DNA from: Didymella arachidicola
Taxonomy: Eukaryota > Ascomycota > Dothideomycetes > Pleosporales > Didymellaceae
Assembly: GCA_016630955.3 (NCBI GenBank)
Contig: CM049987.1
Location: 930,001 to 994,000, forward strand
DNA: 64,000 nucleotides
Direction: 5' to 3'
Part shown: positions 21,154 to 33,371 of the stretch, one piece after another
Layout of the letters: each line of letters opens with the position of its first letter
Position numbering within the stretch: position 1 is the first letter of the stretch
The notes under the pieces: model-generated
Seen by the model: the letters and a program-made list of their open reading frames with translations, nothing else
Told to the model about the DNA's origin: nothing
Database searches by the model: none
Position numbers and translations under genes: made by a program

Positions 21154-22911
21154 ATGCCGTCTGCAACCATGGCACCTTCTGCTATACGAAAACCACAACG
21201 GGTCATGGCTCGCCGCGCATCAAAACCATCCACAGTCCCAACTAGAGCATACCTTTTTAATCGCAGTGTCAGGAGCGCACCATTGCGAATCAAGCGTGCC
21301 TCAGCGCAGACATTACATCTTGAAAACGGCTGGAATGTACTCGATGCATCTGGCGGTGCTGCTGTGACGGGCATTGGGCACCTAAACGTTCGCGTCGAGC
21401 ATGCCATGATCAAAACCATACAGAGTGGCCTTTCATACGTGTCTTCTATGATGTTCGACACGGATATCACAGACAGTTTCGCACGTTTTCTTGTCAATAC
21501 AACCAATGGTAAAATGAGCAAAGCAGTCTTCTACTCTTCTGGTAGGTCTCCTCGACACTGTTTCGAGCGCGCCACTGACACTGCTGTAGGGACTGAAGCC
21601 AATGAGGCAGCCTTCAAACTTGCTTTGCAATATCATGCCACAGAGAAGGAGAACCCAGAGCCAAGCCGCAGATACTTCATAGCTCGAGATCGATCATATC
21701 ACGGCACGACACTGGGGACTCTCGACATGGGGGGACACAAGGCAAGGCGAGAGCTGTGGGAGCGCGTCTTACCGAACAATACCACCCACATCTCCCCTTG
21801 CTACTCCTATCGTAACCTCCGAACTGGCGAGACTCGGGCGGAGTATGTGATGCGCCTCAAGAACGAGCTGGAATCGGAGATCCAGAGGCTAGGACCCCAA
21901 AACGTGGCCGCATTTATATGCGAGCCTGTAGTTGGTGCTGTAAGTCAACCGCCGTTCAGTCTAACACTTCAATTCTCGCATCGTAGGCAGGCTCGGATGC
22001 TGGGGAAGCAAGGCTATCAACCGCGCATCTGTGGTATCTAGACATGACAAGACTGCCGACACTGACTTCGTATGCAGGCTTTGGGCTGTGTCCCTGCTGA
22101 ATCCGGTTATCTTGCGGCCATGAGAGAAGTCTGCGACCGCTATGGCGTTCTGCTCATCTTCGACGAAGTCATGTGCGGTATGGGCCGTACCGGGTACCTC
22201 CACGCATGGCAAAAGGACAATGTTGCACCGGACATCCAGACCGTCGGAAAAGGTCTTGCCGGTGGTTTCCAACAGCTTTCCGCTATGCTCGTCAGCCCAA
22301 AGATCAACGACGCCTTTGAGCATGGCCCGGGGTCTGGCGCTTTCAGTCATGGCCACACTTTCCAGAACTATCCACTTGCTTGCGCTGCCGGCCTCGAGGT
22401 CCAGAAGATCATCCAGGAAGAGCACTTGTTGCAAAACGTCAGAGCCAAGGGAATCCGACTGTCGAAGATGCTCAAGAAGCGCTTCGGAGACCACCCCAAT
22501 GTCGGTGATATCCGTGGTGCAGGACTCTTCTGGGGTGTAAGTCCTGCTGAACCGCTTCTTTAATCTTTGGACCTGACACTGTACAGATCGAGTTTGTCAA
22601 AGACAAACAGACCAAGGAGCCTTTTCCAGCTGAGATGAAGCTGAACTTTAAGTTATACGAGAAGGGCAAGTGTGACCGCATTTCACGCGAGTGATTCTGC
22701 TAACGACATGAAAGGCCTTGCTCCTCCATACGAGGTCCACGTCTACCCTGGAAGCGGCACCGTGGATGGCTTCAGAGGTGACCACATCATCATCTCACCC
22801 TCTTACAACGTCACCGACGCAGATGTTGACGCCATTGTTGATCGCATCGGCCGGCTTGTAGAGGACTTCTTCAGTACCCTGGACGTGCCATCAACCGTTG
22901 CTACACCCTGA
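21154..22911 (+). CDS. PLP-dependent class-III aminotransferase
   Basis: Five exons (21154-21541, 21590-21939, 22078-22536, 22587-22665, 22715-22911) encode 490 aa. Class-III fold motifs: NGWNVLDASGGAAVTGIGH, YSSGTEANEAAFKLA (intron 1 falls in the Gly codon), SYHGTTLGTLDMGG, FICEPVVGA, LLIFDEVMCGMGRTG (about D275, contacts PLP) and TVGKGLAGG with the Schiff-base lysine (about K304). The end GSGTVDGFRGDHIIISPSYN is typical of fungal members. The joining of exons 4 and 5 requires a GC-AG intron with donor gcaagt. An N-terminal Arg/Ser-rich stretch (MAPSAIRKPQRVMARRASK) could be a mitochondrial presequence, but this is only inference. The amino donor (ornithine, GABA or another omega-amino acid) cannot be deduced. 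Confidence 0.88.
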
Positions 22912-24905
22912 GCGTTTTTGTGGCGAACTTCACTGGCATGCATTGTTTGGCTCTGTGATCCAGCGAAGCACCTGGTGGAGTTCACACACCACATCTCCCT
23001 GATCTCGGTCTTGACATTTCGGCCTGTATGCGCATTGGTTAATGGAATTTGGGCTGGCTGTCTGATTTCACTGTTTGCGTACCGTCACGGCGGAAGGATC
23101 GAGACACTAGTTTCTGGTACCTTTGAGACTCATGGCGGAAATTGTACAATAAACCAACGTACAGGGTGGTCCTTTCGGTAGACTTTTTAGCGCATCACAT
23201 ACCCCAATGCATCCTCGTTTGTAGTCATCAATCTGGCAATCTCGGCGACACTCCAGAGTGAACAACCATATCATTGATGGAAATATGTGAAGCGAAAACC
23301 AACGGCGCTGCGAACAGCACGCCGAACGGTGAGGTCGCCAGCCGTGAAGCCGCTGCAGCATCCGCAAAAACGAATCTAGCCGTCTGATAACGCGACTGAG
23401 AGGGAATTTGCATGTGCAGAATGTAGCCAGCCCGCTGCGTTACTTGATCTGCGAGGTGGCTCTGTGGGAACAACCTGCCAACGGTCGATGCTGCTTATAC
23501 AGCATGCAGACACCAAAGCATTCTTTAGATTAGCTCAATCGCTCGAAGGCCTACATATGCTATCCACCGTGCGCTTCGTCGAGGCTGAGCGCGACAGGTT
23601 CATCAATTGCGTATTCAAAATATGCCATCCTCCAGTGCTTATATGCACAGATCCAAATGCAGCCATGTAACAAGCAGCAGTTTTGTCACAGAAGGTCATT
23701 TGTGTGCAAGATTCCCCTTGGTCCTGAACCTTGCAAGTATTAAAGGGCTTGGTTCACAACCTCTGCGACATGAAGGGCGAGAGGTGAACCGTGCGCGGGA
23801 GCACGGTGGGAGAGCCGAATCGAGCGTGCCGGCTGACATGGAGGAGATGCAGTGCCATGCGCGATGGAAGGGGATACTGGCAGTGGATCAAATTCACATG
23901 GATGGCTGACAGCTGAGGGCTCTGGAGAAGGCAGCAACAACTCATGTCGCGCTCCTCGAGGTGGCTTGAGGTTTGGGTGTGGAGTCCAGTGGCAACGCTG
24001 AGGAGCTAGAGAGGGTTGGCATCACGGAACAGACCGCACGCAGCATGACGGAGTGGAGGAGTGGGGAGACTGCACAAAAAGCGCACACATCAGGCCTGCG
24101 GCACGCAACTGGTGGGGGTTAAGCGGTTGCAGTGAGTGGTTCGCGGCGAGCAGACTGTGGGAGCAGCCGGCAAAATGGATGGTTGTGATGATTGAGGGTC
24201 TGAGGGCGAGCAGGGACGCCAACTTGATATCAACGAGCACCTTCCCCGTGAGATCAAGCAGAGGTATTTCGCTGCGTCTGGCTGCTCGCCTCACTCGCTT
24301 TGTCACTGATAGCGCAGATTCACACGTCTCCAGCGCGGCAACAGGCAAGAGGGTGGGTAAAACGGCCGGGGGCACGAATTTCGGCGCGCTCTGGTCTCTC
24401 GGGCGGTCCGCGTCATTCGTCGACTGGACGCGCGACGCACAAGCCAGCCTGAGTGATCACCTTGCGGAGGAGACTGTGGAAACCTCGCCTGCCCAGCCGA
24501 CGACGACCAACCCTCTGGCATGAGCACCGCGCCCTCTTCCTGAGCGACCGTCCTGCCAGTCGTCGCCTGCACCACACCGCCGCCCCGCGCCGCACCTCCA
24601 GCGAGCAGCCGCCCGACTGCGCTCTGCTCAGCTTTGCTTTGCTCTGCCCTGCCCTGCCCTGCCCTGCCCTGCCCTGCCCTGCCCTGCTCTGCCTGTGCAC
24701 GCCTGACGAGAGGGCGCTCGACAACGACGACCGGCTGGGACTGCGTGCGACAACGACAGCACTCGCCCGCCGCGCGCCGTGCACTGGCAACGGACGCATC
24801 CCGCCGCCGCCGTGCTGAGCAGCGCTGCAGCGCCGCCCGTCGCGCTCACCCGGCTTCAGAAGCAGCGTTTCCACGCCAGGCCATCCACGCCCGCCGCGCA
24901 GCACA
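22912..24905. other. Intergenic region upstream of the LAMMER kinase
   Basis: About 2.0 kb with only short frames in unconvincing composition. The last 450 bp are CG-rich with frequent GCC/CGC and contain the pentanucleotide array listed separately; they are likely promoter and leader of the kinase gene. Confidence 0.55.
24646..24685. repeat. Pentanucleotide microsatellite (GCCCT)8
   Basis: Eight perfect GCCCT units, preceded by degenerate units gcttt, gcttt, gctct and followed by gctct, gcctg. It ends about 220 bp upstream of the LAMMER kinase ATG and so lies in its promoter or 5' leader. Confidence 0.95.
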
Positions 24906-27188
24906 ATGAGCACGCCTTCCACCGCGACGGCCACGCTCCCGCCCCACCATCAATTCTATCCTCACCACCAGACATACCAGCCGGGCCTGCCCAATGCCAA
25001 CCAGCTCGCGAATGGTTCGGCTCGAATAGGCAATTCCATGTACAACGGCTACGCTAGCGGCGCCCCGAATCCTGGCTCTGATATCCGCCGAACCGCGAGC
25101 ACCCACAGCAGACATCCCCAACAGCTGCCGCCGCTGACCCAGCCACCGCCTCCCGACATGGGCGCGCCCGCCGCGGGCAGCAGCGAGGACCACTCGCGGC
25201 GACGGACCGACTGGAACGAGTTCTACAAGAACGGCCTGCCGAAGGAGGTCATTGTCATCGACGACGACGACGACGACGACGAGCCTGAGTCTGCACGCCT
25301 ACCGCAGCCTGCGCTGCAGAGGACTGCCACAAACGGCTCCGCACGACACACGGACAAGAAGCGCAAGACCACGGCGGGCACCACAGCCTACGACCCCGTC
25401 TACAACCAGCACACCTCGTACTCGACCACCCAGACGCCCTACTACGACTCGCCCAACCACTCCATCTCCACCGACAGGACCACGTCTGCGCTCAACACGA
25501 CTGCTGCCACCTCACTAGGCTCCCAGGCCAGCAACGGCCACCACATCTCGCCGCTCGAGAACACTGCAGTCGGCCAGAAGAGGAAGCGGACACGTGCAGC
25601 CGCGCAGGACGAGGCTAAGCAGGCCAAGCGACGTGACCTCGACGACCGCGATCCCTTCAGTCTGTACCAGCCACCACCCAACCCGGTCATCAAGGCGAAG
25701 GACGTCTACGTCCAGGTCGTTGCAGATGTAAGGTTGACTGCCAAGTGTCGTTGAAGCTATGCTGACAGACTGCAGAAGAGTAACTACAAGGACCAGAAGG
25801 TCGACGACGAGGACGGCCACTATATCGTTGTTCCCGAAGCCGATCTGACCGAGCGATGTAGGCACTCACGACATGCTTCTAGTTTTGCAGTGCTGACACA
25901 GAAGCAGACCAGATCCTGAAGCTTTTGGGCCAGGGCACCTTCGGCAAGGTCGTCGAAGCCTGGGACCGGAGAAAGGGCACCAAGTGCGCCATCAAGGTCA
26001 TCCGCTCCGTACCGAAGTACCGTGACGCCAGCCGCATCGAACTGCGTGTGCTCTCCACGCTGGCCTCCAACGACAAACACAACATCAACCGCTGCATCCA
26101 TCTACGAGACTGCTTTGACTTCCGCAACCACATTTGCATTGTTACAGACCTCTACGGGCAGAGCGTTTTCGACTTCCTCAAAAGCAACAGCTTCGTGCCC
26201 TTCCCAAGTTCACACATACAAAAGTTCGCCAAGCAGCTGTTCACGAGCGTTGCTTTCCTGCACGACCTGAACCTCATCCACACCGATCTGAAGCCCGAGA
26301 ACATCCTTCTCGTACAGAATGCCTACCAGACGTTCACATACAACCGCACAGTCCCTTCGTCGTCGACCACAGTCAACCGTACAGCAAGACATCGTAAGGT
26401 CCTGCTTGACCCGGAGATTCGACTCATCGACTTTGGCTCAGCGACGTTCAACGATGAGTACCACTCCTCGGTTGTCTCAACACGGCACTACCGTGCACCG
26501 GAGATTATACTCAACCTTGGCTGGAGCTTCCCCTGCGACATCTGGAGCATAGGATGCATCCTGGTCGAGTTCTTCACTGGCGATGCCCTGTTCCAGACGC
26601 ACGATAACCTCGAGCATCTGGCGATGATGGAAGCCGTGTGTGGTGGCAAGATTGATCGGGACATTGTTAGGGCCGTCTACAAGCAAGACCGCTCGAATTC
26701 CCGCAACTCGGCCAATTCGTAAGTCAAAACAGCTTACATTGATGTGGGTCTCACTAACAATTGCAGTGCTGCACGCTACTTCAAGAACTACAAGCTGGAC
26801 TACCCGAACAACGACATCAACAAGGCTTCGAAGAAGTATGTCAAGGCGATGAAGAAGCTCCATGTATGTACCCTTCCAATCAGGGCAAAGGCTGGGCTGA
26901 CAGCAACAGGAAACAATACCTGGCCACACCGACTTCAACAAACAGTTCCTCGACCTTCTGAGACGGATATTTGTGTACGATCCCAAGAAGCGAATTACAG
27001 CCAAGGAAGCCTTGCAACACCCATGGTTCAAGGAGTCGCTCATGGACGATGGCACAGAAGCGCACAAGATCCGTCTGGAACGAGAAAAGAAGGCCAGGCG
27101 CCAAGAAGAAGAGCGTCGGTACCAGCGAGAACAGCGCGACCGGCAAGAAGAGGCGCGGGAGCGACAGCAGAACGCACGAGCGTACTAG
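24906..27188 (+). CDS. LAMMER (CLK-type) dual-specificity protein kinase
   Basis: Five exons (24906-25727, 25776-25857, 25908-26718, 26767-26863, 26910-27188) encode 696 aa. The N-terminal 300 residues are low-complexity (Pro, Ser, Thr, Asn), with an Asp run (from GAC repeats at 25258-25280) and basic motifs (KKRKTT, QKRKRTR) suited to nuclear localisation. The kinase domain has LLGQGTFGKVVEAWD, the lysine in CAIKVIRS, HTDLKPENILL, LIDFGSATF and STRHYRAPEIILNLGW. The family motif appears as EHLAMMEAVCG, the fungal variant of EHLAMMERILG. It ends with DPKKRITAKEALQHPWF and a charged Arg/Glu-rich tail. LAMMER kinases phosphorylate SR-type splicing factors and affect morphology and cell-cycle control; here the role is by family. 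The tyrosine opening the kinase domain (YQILKLLG) is split by intron 2. Confidence 0.93.
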
Positions 27189-28000
27189 TAGTCACCGTGC
27201 CCGCGTCGTCTGCACAGACGAACACGGACTTCGCCATTGTCATACGCTGGACGCATGGGCGTCTTCCAGTAGACGCCTACGCCAGCTTCCCCTTCCTATA
27301 TACTGCATTTACGACAGCGACATGACGCATTGTGGGCCTCGGTCTCACTTTTACCCCGTGGGTTGGAGGCGTTTGAGTCAGTGTTATCTGGTTTTGGTTA
27401 CCCTTATACTTTCTTCACCGGGTCCTTGTGGGCCGGAGGCAGAGCAATGGATACAGAGCTCTAGCAGGCGTTGTGATTTCCTTTGTTCGAACAAAAGATA
27501 TACCATTACCTGTGCATGGTACCGAGAGTGATGAGGATGGTGAAGTGGAAAGGAGTGGTCGAGAATACGTGCTAGAAGCTTCGAGGCTCGCACAGTGAGA
27601 ACGATGATATGGCCTGGCAGAGGGTATTGGTTGTATAATTCTGTTTCACAGCTCATACTATCTATCGATGCTTGAAGCATAGCAGCCCCAACAATATCAC
27701 GCAAGCAGGAGCGAATCTCCACACCTACCAAATCCTATCTACATCACATACACGTGAATGTCACTGGTTTCACCTGCCATATCCGGCCACCCACACCGGC
27801 CGCCAAGTAGACGGCGTGAAGGCGATTTAGGTGCAATCGAAGCGCCACGCTGTCGAATGCTGAGCAATGGACGTCATCTCACGGCTGCACTTTCCACACC
27901 GAACGCGGCAGTCCAAGCGGGGCGCGCTAACTGCGCTCTCAATCCCCGCATCCGCGTCGCAACGCGCCAAACAAACAACAAAGTAGCAGAACAGAACATC
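27189..28000. other. Intergenic region, no gene seen
   Basis: It holds the 3' flank of the LAMMER kinase and the promoter of MTW1. A continuation of the MTW1 frame upstream of its ATG is open from 27758 but shows no conserved sequence and lies before a good start codon. Confidence 0.55.
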
Positions 28001-29133
28001 ATGGCAAATGCGCACCAGCAGGAGAACATGCTTCTCACTGAGCACTTCTCCTGGCCCCCAATTGTACTCAAGCAACCACCACAGCCACATGCTTCTTGCT
28101 AACAAGGCGGCAGAGCCTCATCGACGACATAATCAACACCATAAACGAAGTCCTCTACCGCTGTACCGACACCTTTGCGACCGGAATCACCAATGCGCCG
28201 CCACACCTCCTCGGCTTCGCAGACCGGTACGCCTGCGAAAACCGCAAACCTGACAAAGACGAAGACGGCAACGATGTGTACCCCGACGCCGCGCTCGAGA
28301 TCGAAGAGGGCGTGCTGAAGCTGGAGACGCTGATGGAGAACGCAGTGGACAAGAATTTCGACAAGCTGGAGATCTGGACGCTGCGCAACGTTTTGTGTCT
28401 TCCGCGCGGCGAGGAGGAGCTGGCGCGGTGGGTGCGGCTGGGGCACTACGAGGGCGTTGCGGCGCTGCCGAGCGATGTGCAGGGAACGTGGACGCCAGAG
28501 AAGCTGTACAGCCTGAGGCGGAAACTGGCCGAGACGCAGAAACTCCACGCCGCGCTGCTGGCCGAGAAGCGCAGAAACGAGGCCACCATCGCACAGCTCA
28601 AGACCCTGCTCGCCCCCGCCGCAAGCCACTTGAAGCGCGAATCTACCTCGCCCGGACGCACGGCGAGCCAAAATGGGGGCGCATTCGCATTCCTCACGCA
28701 TGCCGACGGCGCAAAAGCACTCGGCATCTCCACGCTCCCTCACACCAGCGCAACCAACGGCACAGCAGCCGCGCCCTACAACAACCCAGCACCCCTGACC
28801 ACACACACCTCCTTCACCACCTCGCAACTCCCGTACCTGCGCCAGCTCCTCGCGAATCTTCGCCCGCACCTCGCCTCCACAGCGCTACCAACAAAATCCG
28901 AGTCGGACTCAGACGAGACGAACCGAGCGCGGAAACTCTACCTCGAGAGCCAGAGCAAGCGGATCCTGGAGAAGCGCGGCGTCGATACAACGGAAGGTGT
29001 CGAAGGCGCGGCGGAGGGTGCAAGGGTGCGGGCCGAGGAGGTCAGGGGGCTGGAGGGCATCGTCGAGGCGTTGGGGAGGCCGAGTGGGAATGGGACGAGG
29101 ACAGAAGGCGGGGAGGCTATGGATACGAGCTGA
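28001..29133 (+). CDS. MTW1: Mis12/MTW1, kinetochore MIND-complex subunit
   Basis: Two exons (28001-28063, 28114-29133) encode 360 aa. The joined N-terminus MANAHQQENMLLTEHFSWPP then I|SLIDDIINTINEVLYRCTD matches the conserved Mis12 domain; the intron falls between WPPI and SLIDD. Further conserved segments are HLLGFADRYACEN, GVLKLETLMENAVDKNFDK, NVLCLPRGEEELARWVRLGHYEGV and a coiled-coil-like KLYSLRRKLAETQKLHAALLAEKRRNE (about residues 155-190). The remaining C-terminal half is Ser/Thr/Ala-rich and less conserved. Mis12/MTW1 links the inner centromere (CENP-C) to the outer NDC80 complex. Its 3' end converges with VPS3, 339 bp away. A long plus frame and a long minus frame overlapping this gene are shadows. 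Confidence 0.92.
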
Positions 29134-29472
29134 GGGGTTTGAAAGGACGGTTGCACAGTAGTGGGACGTCTTGTTTTGGTCCTTTGGGATGGGCATTGCG
29201 ATTGGAGATACCAGGTTGGAGTTTGGCGCAAGGAACGCAATATGTTCTTGGAATCTATGGATTGGGACTGCGCCCTCTTGAATGATGACGGGCAGTCGAT
29301 TTGCATACGAGGCTAGCTATCGGTCATGGGAAATTTCATACCTCGTCAGTAGGCACCACCTGCACTGGCCTAATTGACCACAAAGCATTCGTCCACGAGA
29401 TCGTGCTATTACCGTGTGCATGGATCCGCTCGCAATCAACAAACGAAGTGTTCCCTCAACAGCCCATCTCCA
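29134..29472. other. Convergent 3' gap between MTW1 and VPS3
   Basis: A 339-bp stretch shared by the 3' ends of two converging genes. No other feature is seen. Confidence 0.6.
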
Positions 29473-32400
29473 TCAACTAACCCTCTCGACCGTAGCCCCA
29501 GCAGCCTCCCTCCTCCCCACAACCTCAGCGCTCACCTGGCTATTCAGCGCATCGCACAGCGCCCTCACAACCCCACTCTCCGCCTTCTCCCTCACCAGCC
29601 TCCTCAAACTATCAATCAGAAACCCACGGAAAACATCCACACTCCACTCATCAGGCACCCGCGCCAACACCTCCCCAACATCAAACCACCCGCCAAACCG
29701 CCCCAGCAGCTCCCCCGTCCGCTCAATCCGCTGCGACACATCCTCGATCCCGAGAAACTCTGCAAGCAGGAAATTAAACAAGCGGCTCTGCTCCGCGCGG
29801 CTGGGCAGCTCGGACGCGGGGACAGGCAGCGCGCCGGACGTCGTGGGGCGGAAGATGGATCGGTATCCGTACAAGCAGTAGCTTATCGCCGTGTCGAAGT
29901 CGCCCAGACCGTGGGTCAGGAGGCGCAGGGCTTGTTGGTGCTGGGCCTGGCGGCCGTGGAGGATGATCATTTCGGGGACGAGTTGCTGTTCGTAGGGCTG
30001 CAGGCGCGCGAGGATGGTGCTGACGTCGAAGGAGGAGGTGGCGGGTTGGTTGGAGCCGAGGAGTTGCAGGAGGCGGAGGCGGGCTTGCCACCATTCTGCG
30101 GGGAGGGCGTTGTCGGTGATGAAGTGGTGGTATGTTGGTTTTGGGGGTTCGAGGATGCGGTATGTCTCGTAGGTTTGGGAGAGGGTGGCGCGGGATTCTG
30201 GGTTGGAGTCGAGCTCGTGGATTACCGTGTCGAGGTAGAATGCTATTAATTCGTTTACGTAGCGCGTGTGCTGGTAGATGTTAGTGCGAGAAGGGCGGTG
30301 GTCATGGGGTGGCTATCTACCTTTTTGCCAAAGACAAGATATTCCAAGTACTCCTTGACGGCACCTGGTGCCTTCTCTTTCAGTAGCTCCACCGCGCGGG
30401 TCGGCTCGAACTTCACTCTGCTATGATCGTCTGCGAAGATTTGCACGCCGAGCTTGGGGTTGCGGTTCGCGAGCCATGCGCCATACTCTTCAACGAGTGA
30501 TTGATCCCTAATGCGTGCAAGATACTTGCGCAGCTCGTTCTCGCCGTCGACAAAGGCACCGCCTGCGTCTTCCTCGCCGTCGAGGATGCGCCTCCACGTA
30601 GCGAGAACTTTTGAGGCTTTGACCGACGCCTTGCAGTTGCTTTGATAGAGCCTGCTAAGGATGTAGAGTCGATTGAATTGCTCCAGCAGCTCAACAGCTC
30701 GATCGAAGCACTCGACTTCCTTGTCGACAAGCTCGTGGAGCTCAGCGCGATACGACCCTGGACTTGACGTGCCGTTTGGACTGCCTTGGTCTAGCAATAA
30801 CAGAATGTGAAGTAGCGCTGCATCCACAGTACTGAAGACAAACGGGTCACTTGTGACGCTTGCCATGCCTTTCCGTCTCTTCCAGAATTGAAGATAACGT
30901 TTCACAAAGTGGAGCAAGTTGTCTCCAAACGGACCTCTGACATCTATCGGCATCGCTGAAAGGTCGTTCTGTTGCAAGAATTGTTCAATAACTGAAGTGA
31001 TGCCGCCAGAGATTTGAATGCCCTCTGGTCCCTGGACAACCTCCTGGCTAAGGACTGGCAACATTGACAGTACTATTCGGGGATCTACCTCGCCTTCTAC
31101 GAGTGCTTGCTCGGTGATTCGCTTCTCGTTCTCAAAGATGATTATGTTGGTCTTGGTGCGTAGCACAACATCTATAAACAGAAGCACAGAAGCTTTCTGG
31201 CGAATGTATATTAGACTGAGATACTCGGCTTCGTTGCGGGGATCTTGTCCACGAATATCGCCAAGGACTTTCTCAATTGGATTGCGGTTCGGCTGTATTG
31301 TCGTCCCGTCTTCCGCGAATTGAGCTTGCTCAAGGCGTGAATCCAAACGAGTGACAAGCGGGTTGCGGACAGCCCACCATATCTGGTTGTCAGCCCAGAC
31401 CACATTGCGTGTGTTCAGCTTAGAAAGTCGCTGTGTGAACTCAAGATCTGCCTTCTCTTGCGCTGTCGGCTGAGCCTTCGCGGCTTCCGTGCCTGCCGAG
31501 TCTCTCGACGAGGGCAGCTGCAACCGTTGAACGGTAAGCTTGGCTCCAATCTCAGGAAGCACCAAATTATAAGGCTGGATTACGGTGCGCATCCCAAGAG
31601 GCATGGAGATATGGGTGCTTTCTCCTCTCGAGAGGCCGAGCGATGCAAGGTTTAGCCACTCCTTGCTGTCTCCACCGTCTACGTCCCATCTTTGGATCTC
31701 GACACCGTACTCAAGACTATCTGTACCCTCTCGATGGACCGCAGCCAGCACATAACCTTCCTCGGCATCCATGTCTGGACCCATGGATGATGTCAAATCG
31801 ATGCCAGATCCGTCAACAACGATTGCGTCAGGATAGCTGCTGAATTGTATACTCCCCCTGCACATGTCGCCGTCCAGGTTGACGAACATGCCAACACCTT
31901 GTTCATTTGGAGTTGTGCCGACAGTAAGCAGAAACTCGTTGGGGTTGGGCGAGGCAATGTGTGGTCGAAGTGAAACGAAAGGTGGGGGTTTGGGTGCCTC
32001 TTGTACCTCGACCTGGGGTGCTTCATCTCCTGGTGGAGGCGGCAATGGCTTGTCAACAGAGGCGATTTCTGTGGGACCCTCAGGCACCCGTGTGGGGGAT
32101 CTAGCGGGCGAATGACCAGGCGCGGGCGATGCGTTCCGCGAGAGGGATTCGGGCACATCGAAGCCGTAGCGCTGTGCTGGAGGCCGAGGGCTTGCGGTTC
32201 TGGACGAGGGACCGCTCCCTATCCCCATGATATTGAGACTCGCGCTCCGGCTGTGGCCCTTTTGGTGTCCATGCTGTGGTTGGACGCTCACCGACGACGC
32301 ATCCCTCGAGGCCGCTTGGGGTGCAGGGGCGATGGTCTCTACAGCTCCACCAACCTCCCCAGCGTCTGGATCTAAAGACGAGATGGGAAATAAGCCAACC

Positions 32401-33097
32401 TTTTGCTGATGCATGACGTCCAGCAAGGCGTACGAATGGCTGTCTGCGGCGCAAGAGAAGGTATCGCGCCTAACCGAGACCAAGCATCCTCCATACTCGA
32501 TCGTCTTGACTGCCATGGGTGGTGTGTTTTCTGTGATGCGGACGAGGCGTAGCCTTTTCTTGAGGCCAATGACTACCACAACACCATCTTCGTCCCCCTC
32601 TTCGTCATTGAGGTCCACTCCACCGACCCAGAGACACGATATGGGCCTGAAAGTCGAGTCCGGGCTCAACTCGGGTAGCGAGTAGATGGAGAGGGTGTTG
32701 TTGCATAATACGCATGCTTTGTAGATCTTGGGAAGGATGAGGATCTGCTGTACGCCGGGCCCGTTGCTGTCGTTGCGTGGCAGCTCGAGTCTGGAGGCTA
32801 TGATAGCAGTGGATTCGCCAGAAGGGTCGCCAGACTCGGGCGGCAGGAGAACGAAGTGGAGGATCTCGGCGGCGGATGTGCCTACGTATAGGTTGCTGTC
32901 TAGCTGAGGTTAGTCACCGGAGAAGCTGTGGCATACTCGGGCATCATACCCCAGACTTCGACACAGGTTATGCGCGCATCGGTGTGCTCGCCGTCAGCGG
33001 ACAGCGGCAGGCCCGCGACGAGCTTGCGGAGGACGAAGGGCCCGTCCTGCGGCGGCGGGCGGGCGGTTCCTTGCGGAGGGTTTACTGCTTCTGCCAT
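29473..33097 (-). CDS. VPS3: VPS3-like CORVET subunit (CNH, Vps39_1 and Vps39_2 type; TGFBRAP1 family)
   Basis: Three minus-strand exons (33097-32950, 32899-30321, 30270-29473) encode 1,174 aa. The N-terminal part forms a CNH-like beta-propeller (DSNLYVGTSAAEILHFVLL, PKIYKACVLCNNTLSIYSLP, EYGGCLVSVRRDTFSCAADS), interrupted by a Ser/Pro-rich insert rich in PSP and ASP motifs (about residues 230-320). A helical repeat region follows (VFIDVVLRTKTNIIIFENEK, EGEVDPRIVLSMLPVL, ELVDKEVECFDRAVELLEQF). The C-terminal block MIILHGRQAQHQQALRLLTH then GLGDFDTAISYC fits the Vps39_2 clathrin-repeat motif. CORVET tethers vesicles to early endosomes through Rab5-type GTPases. VPS3 is preferred over VPS39 because of the overall TGFBRAP1-like pattern and the central sequence, but a search should confirm it. 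Confidence 0.8.
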
Positions 33098-33371
33098 TGT
33101 TGAAAAGCATCACACGCGCCATGCTGGCTACGGGCGCGACGCGAATGCCATGTTCCCGGCAGTGGAGGTGGATCCCAGGTACAAGCTCGTGAAGCTCGTG
33201 AATGCCCGCCCAATGGGGTGCCTAGGCTCCCGCGCGCATCCTCCCAGCTTCGTGTACACTTGCGCCGGACCACGACACATGGACTAGACTTGCGGAGCGA
33301 ATCTCTAGCTACCTGCAGGCTAATAACACTTACCATTGCACCCTCGTGCAGAGGCGACCGCAGTTTCAGCC
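33098..33371. promoter_or_regulatory. Divergent promoter region between VPS3 and COY1
   Basis: The two start codons are 274 bp apart and point away from each other, so both promoters are here. No specific sites were recognised. Confidence 0.55.

Noticed and set aside
24053..24523. 156-codon plus frame upstream of the LAMMER kinase
   Set aside because: No motifs, overlapped on the other strand by similar frames, and located in probable promoter sequence.
28395..29285. 296-codon plus frame and 256-codon minus frame over MTW1
   Set aside because: They are alternate readings of the MTW1 coding sequence, whose own frame shows the conserved Mis12 domain.
29374..30249. 291-codon plus-strand frame
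   Set aside because: Antisense to the conserved C-terminal exon of VPS3.
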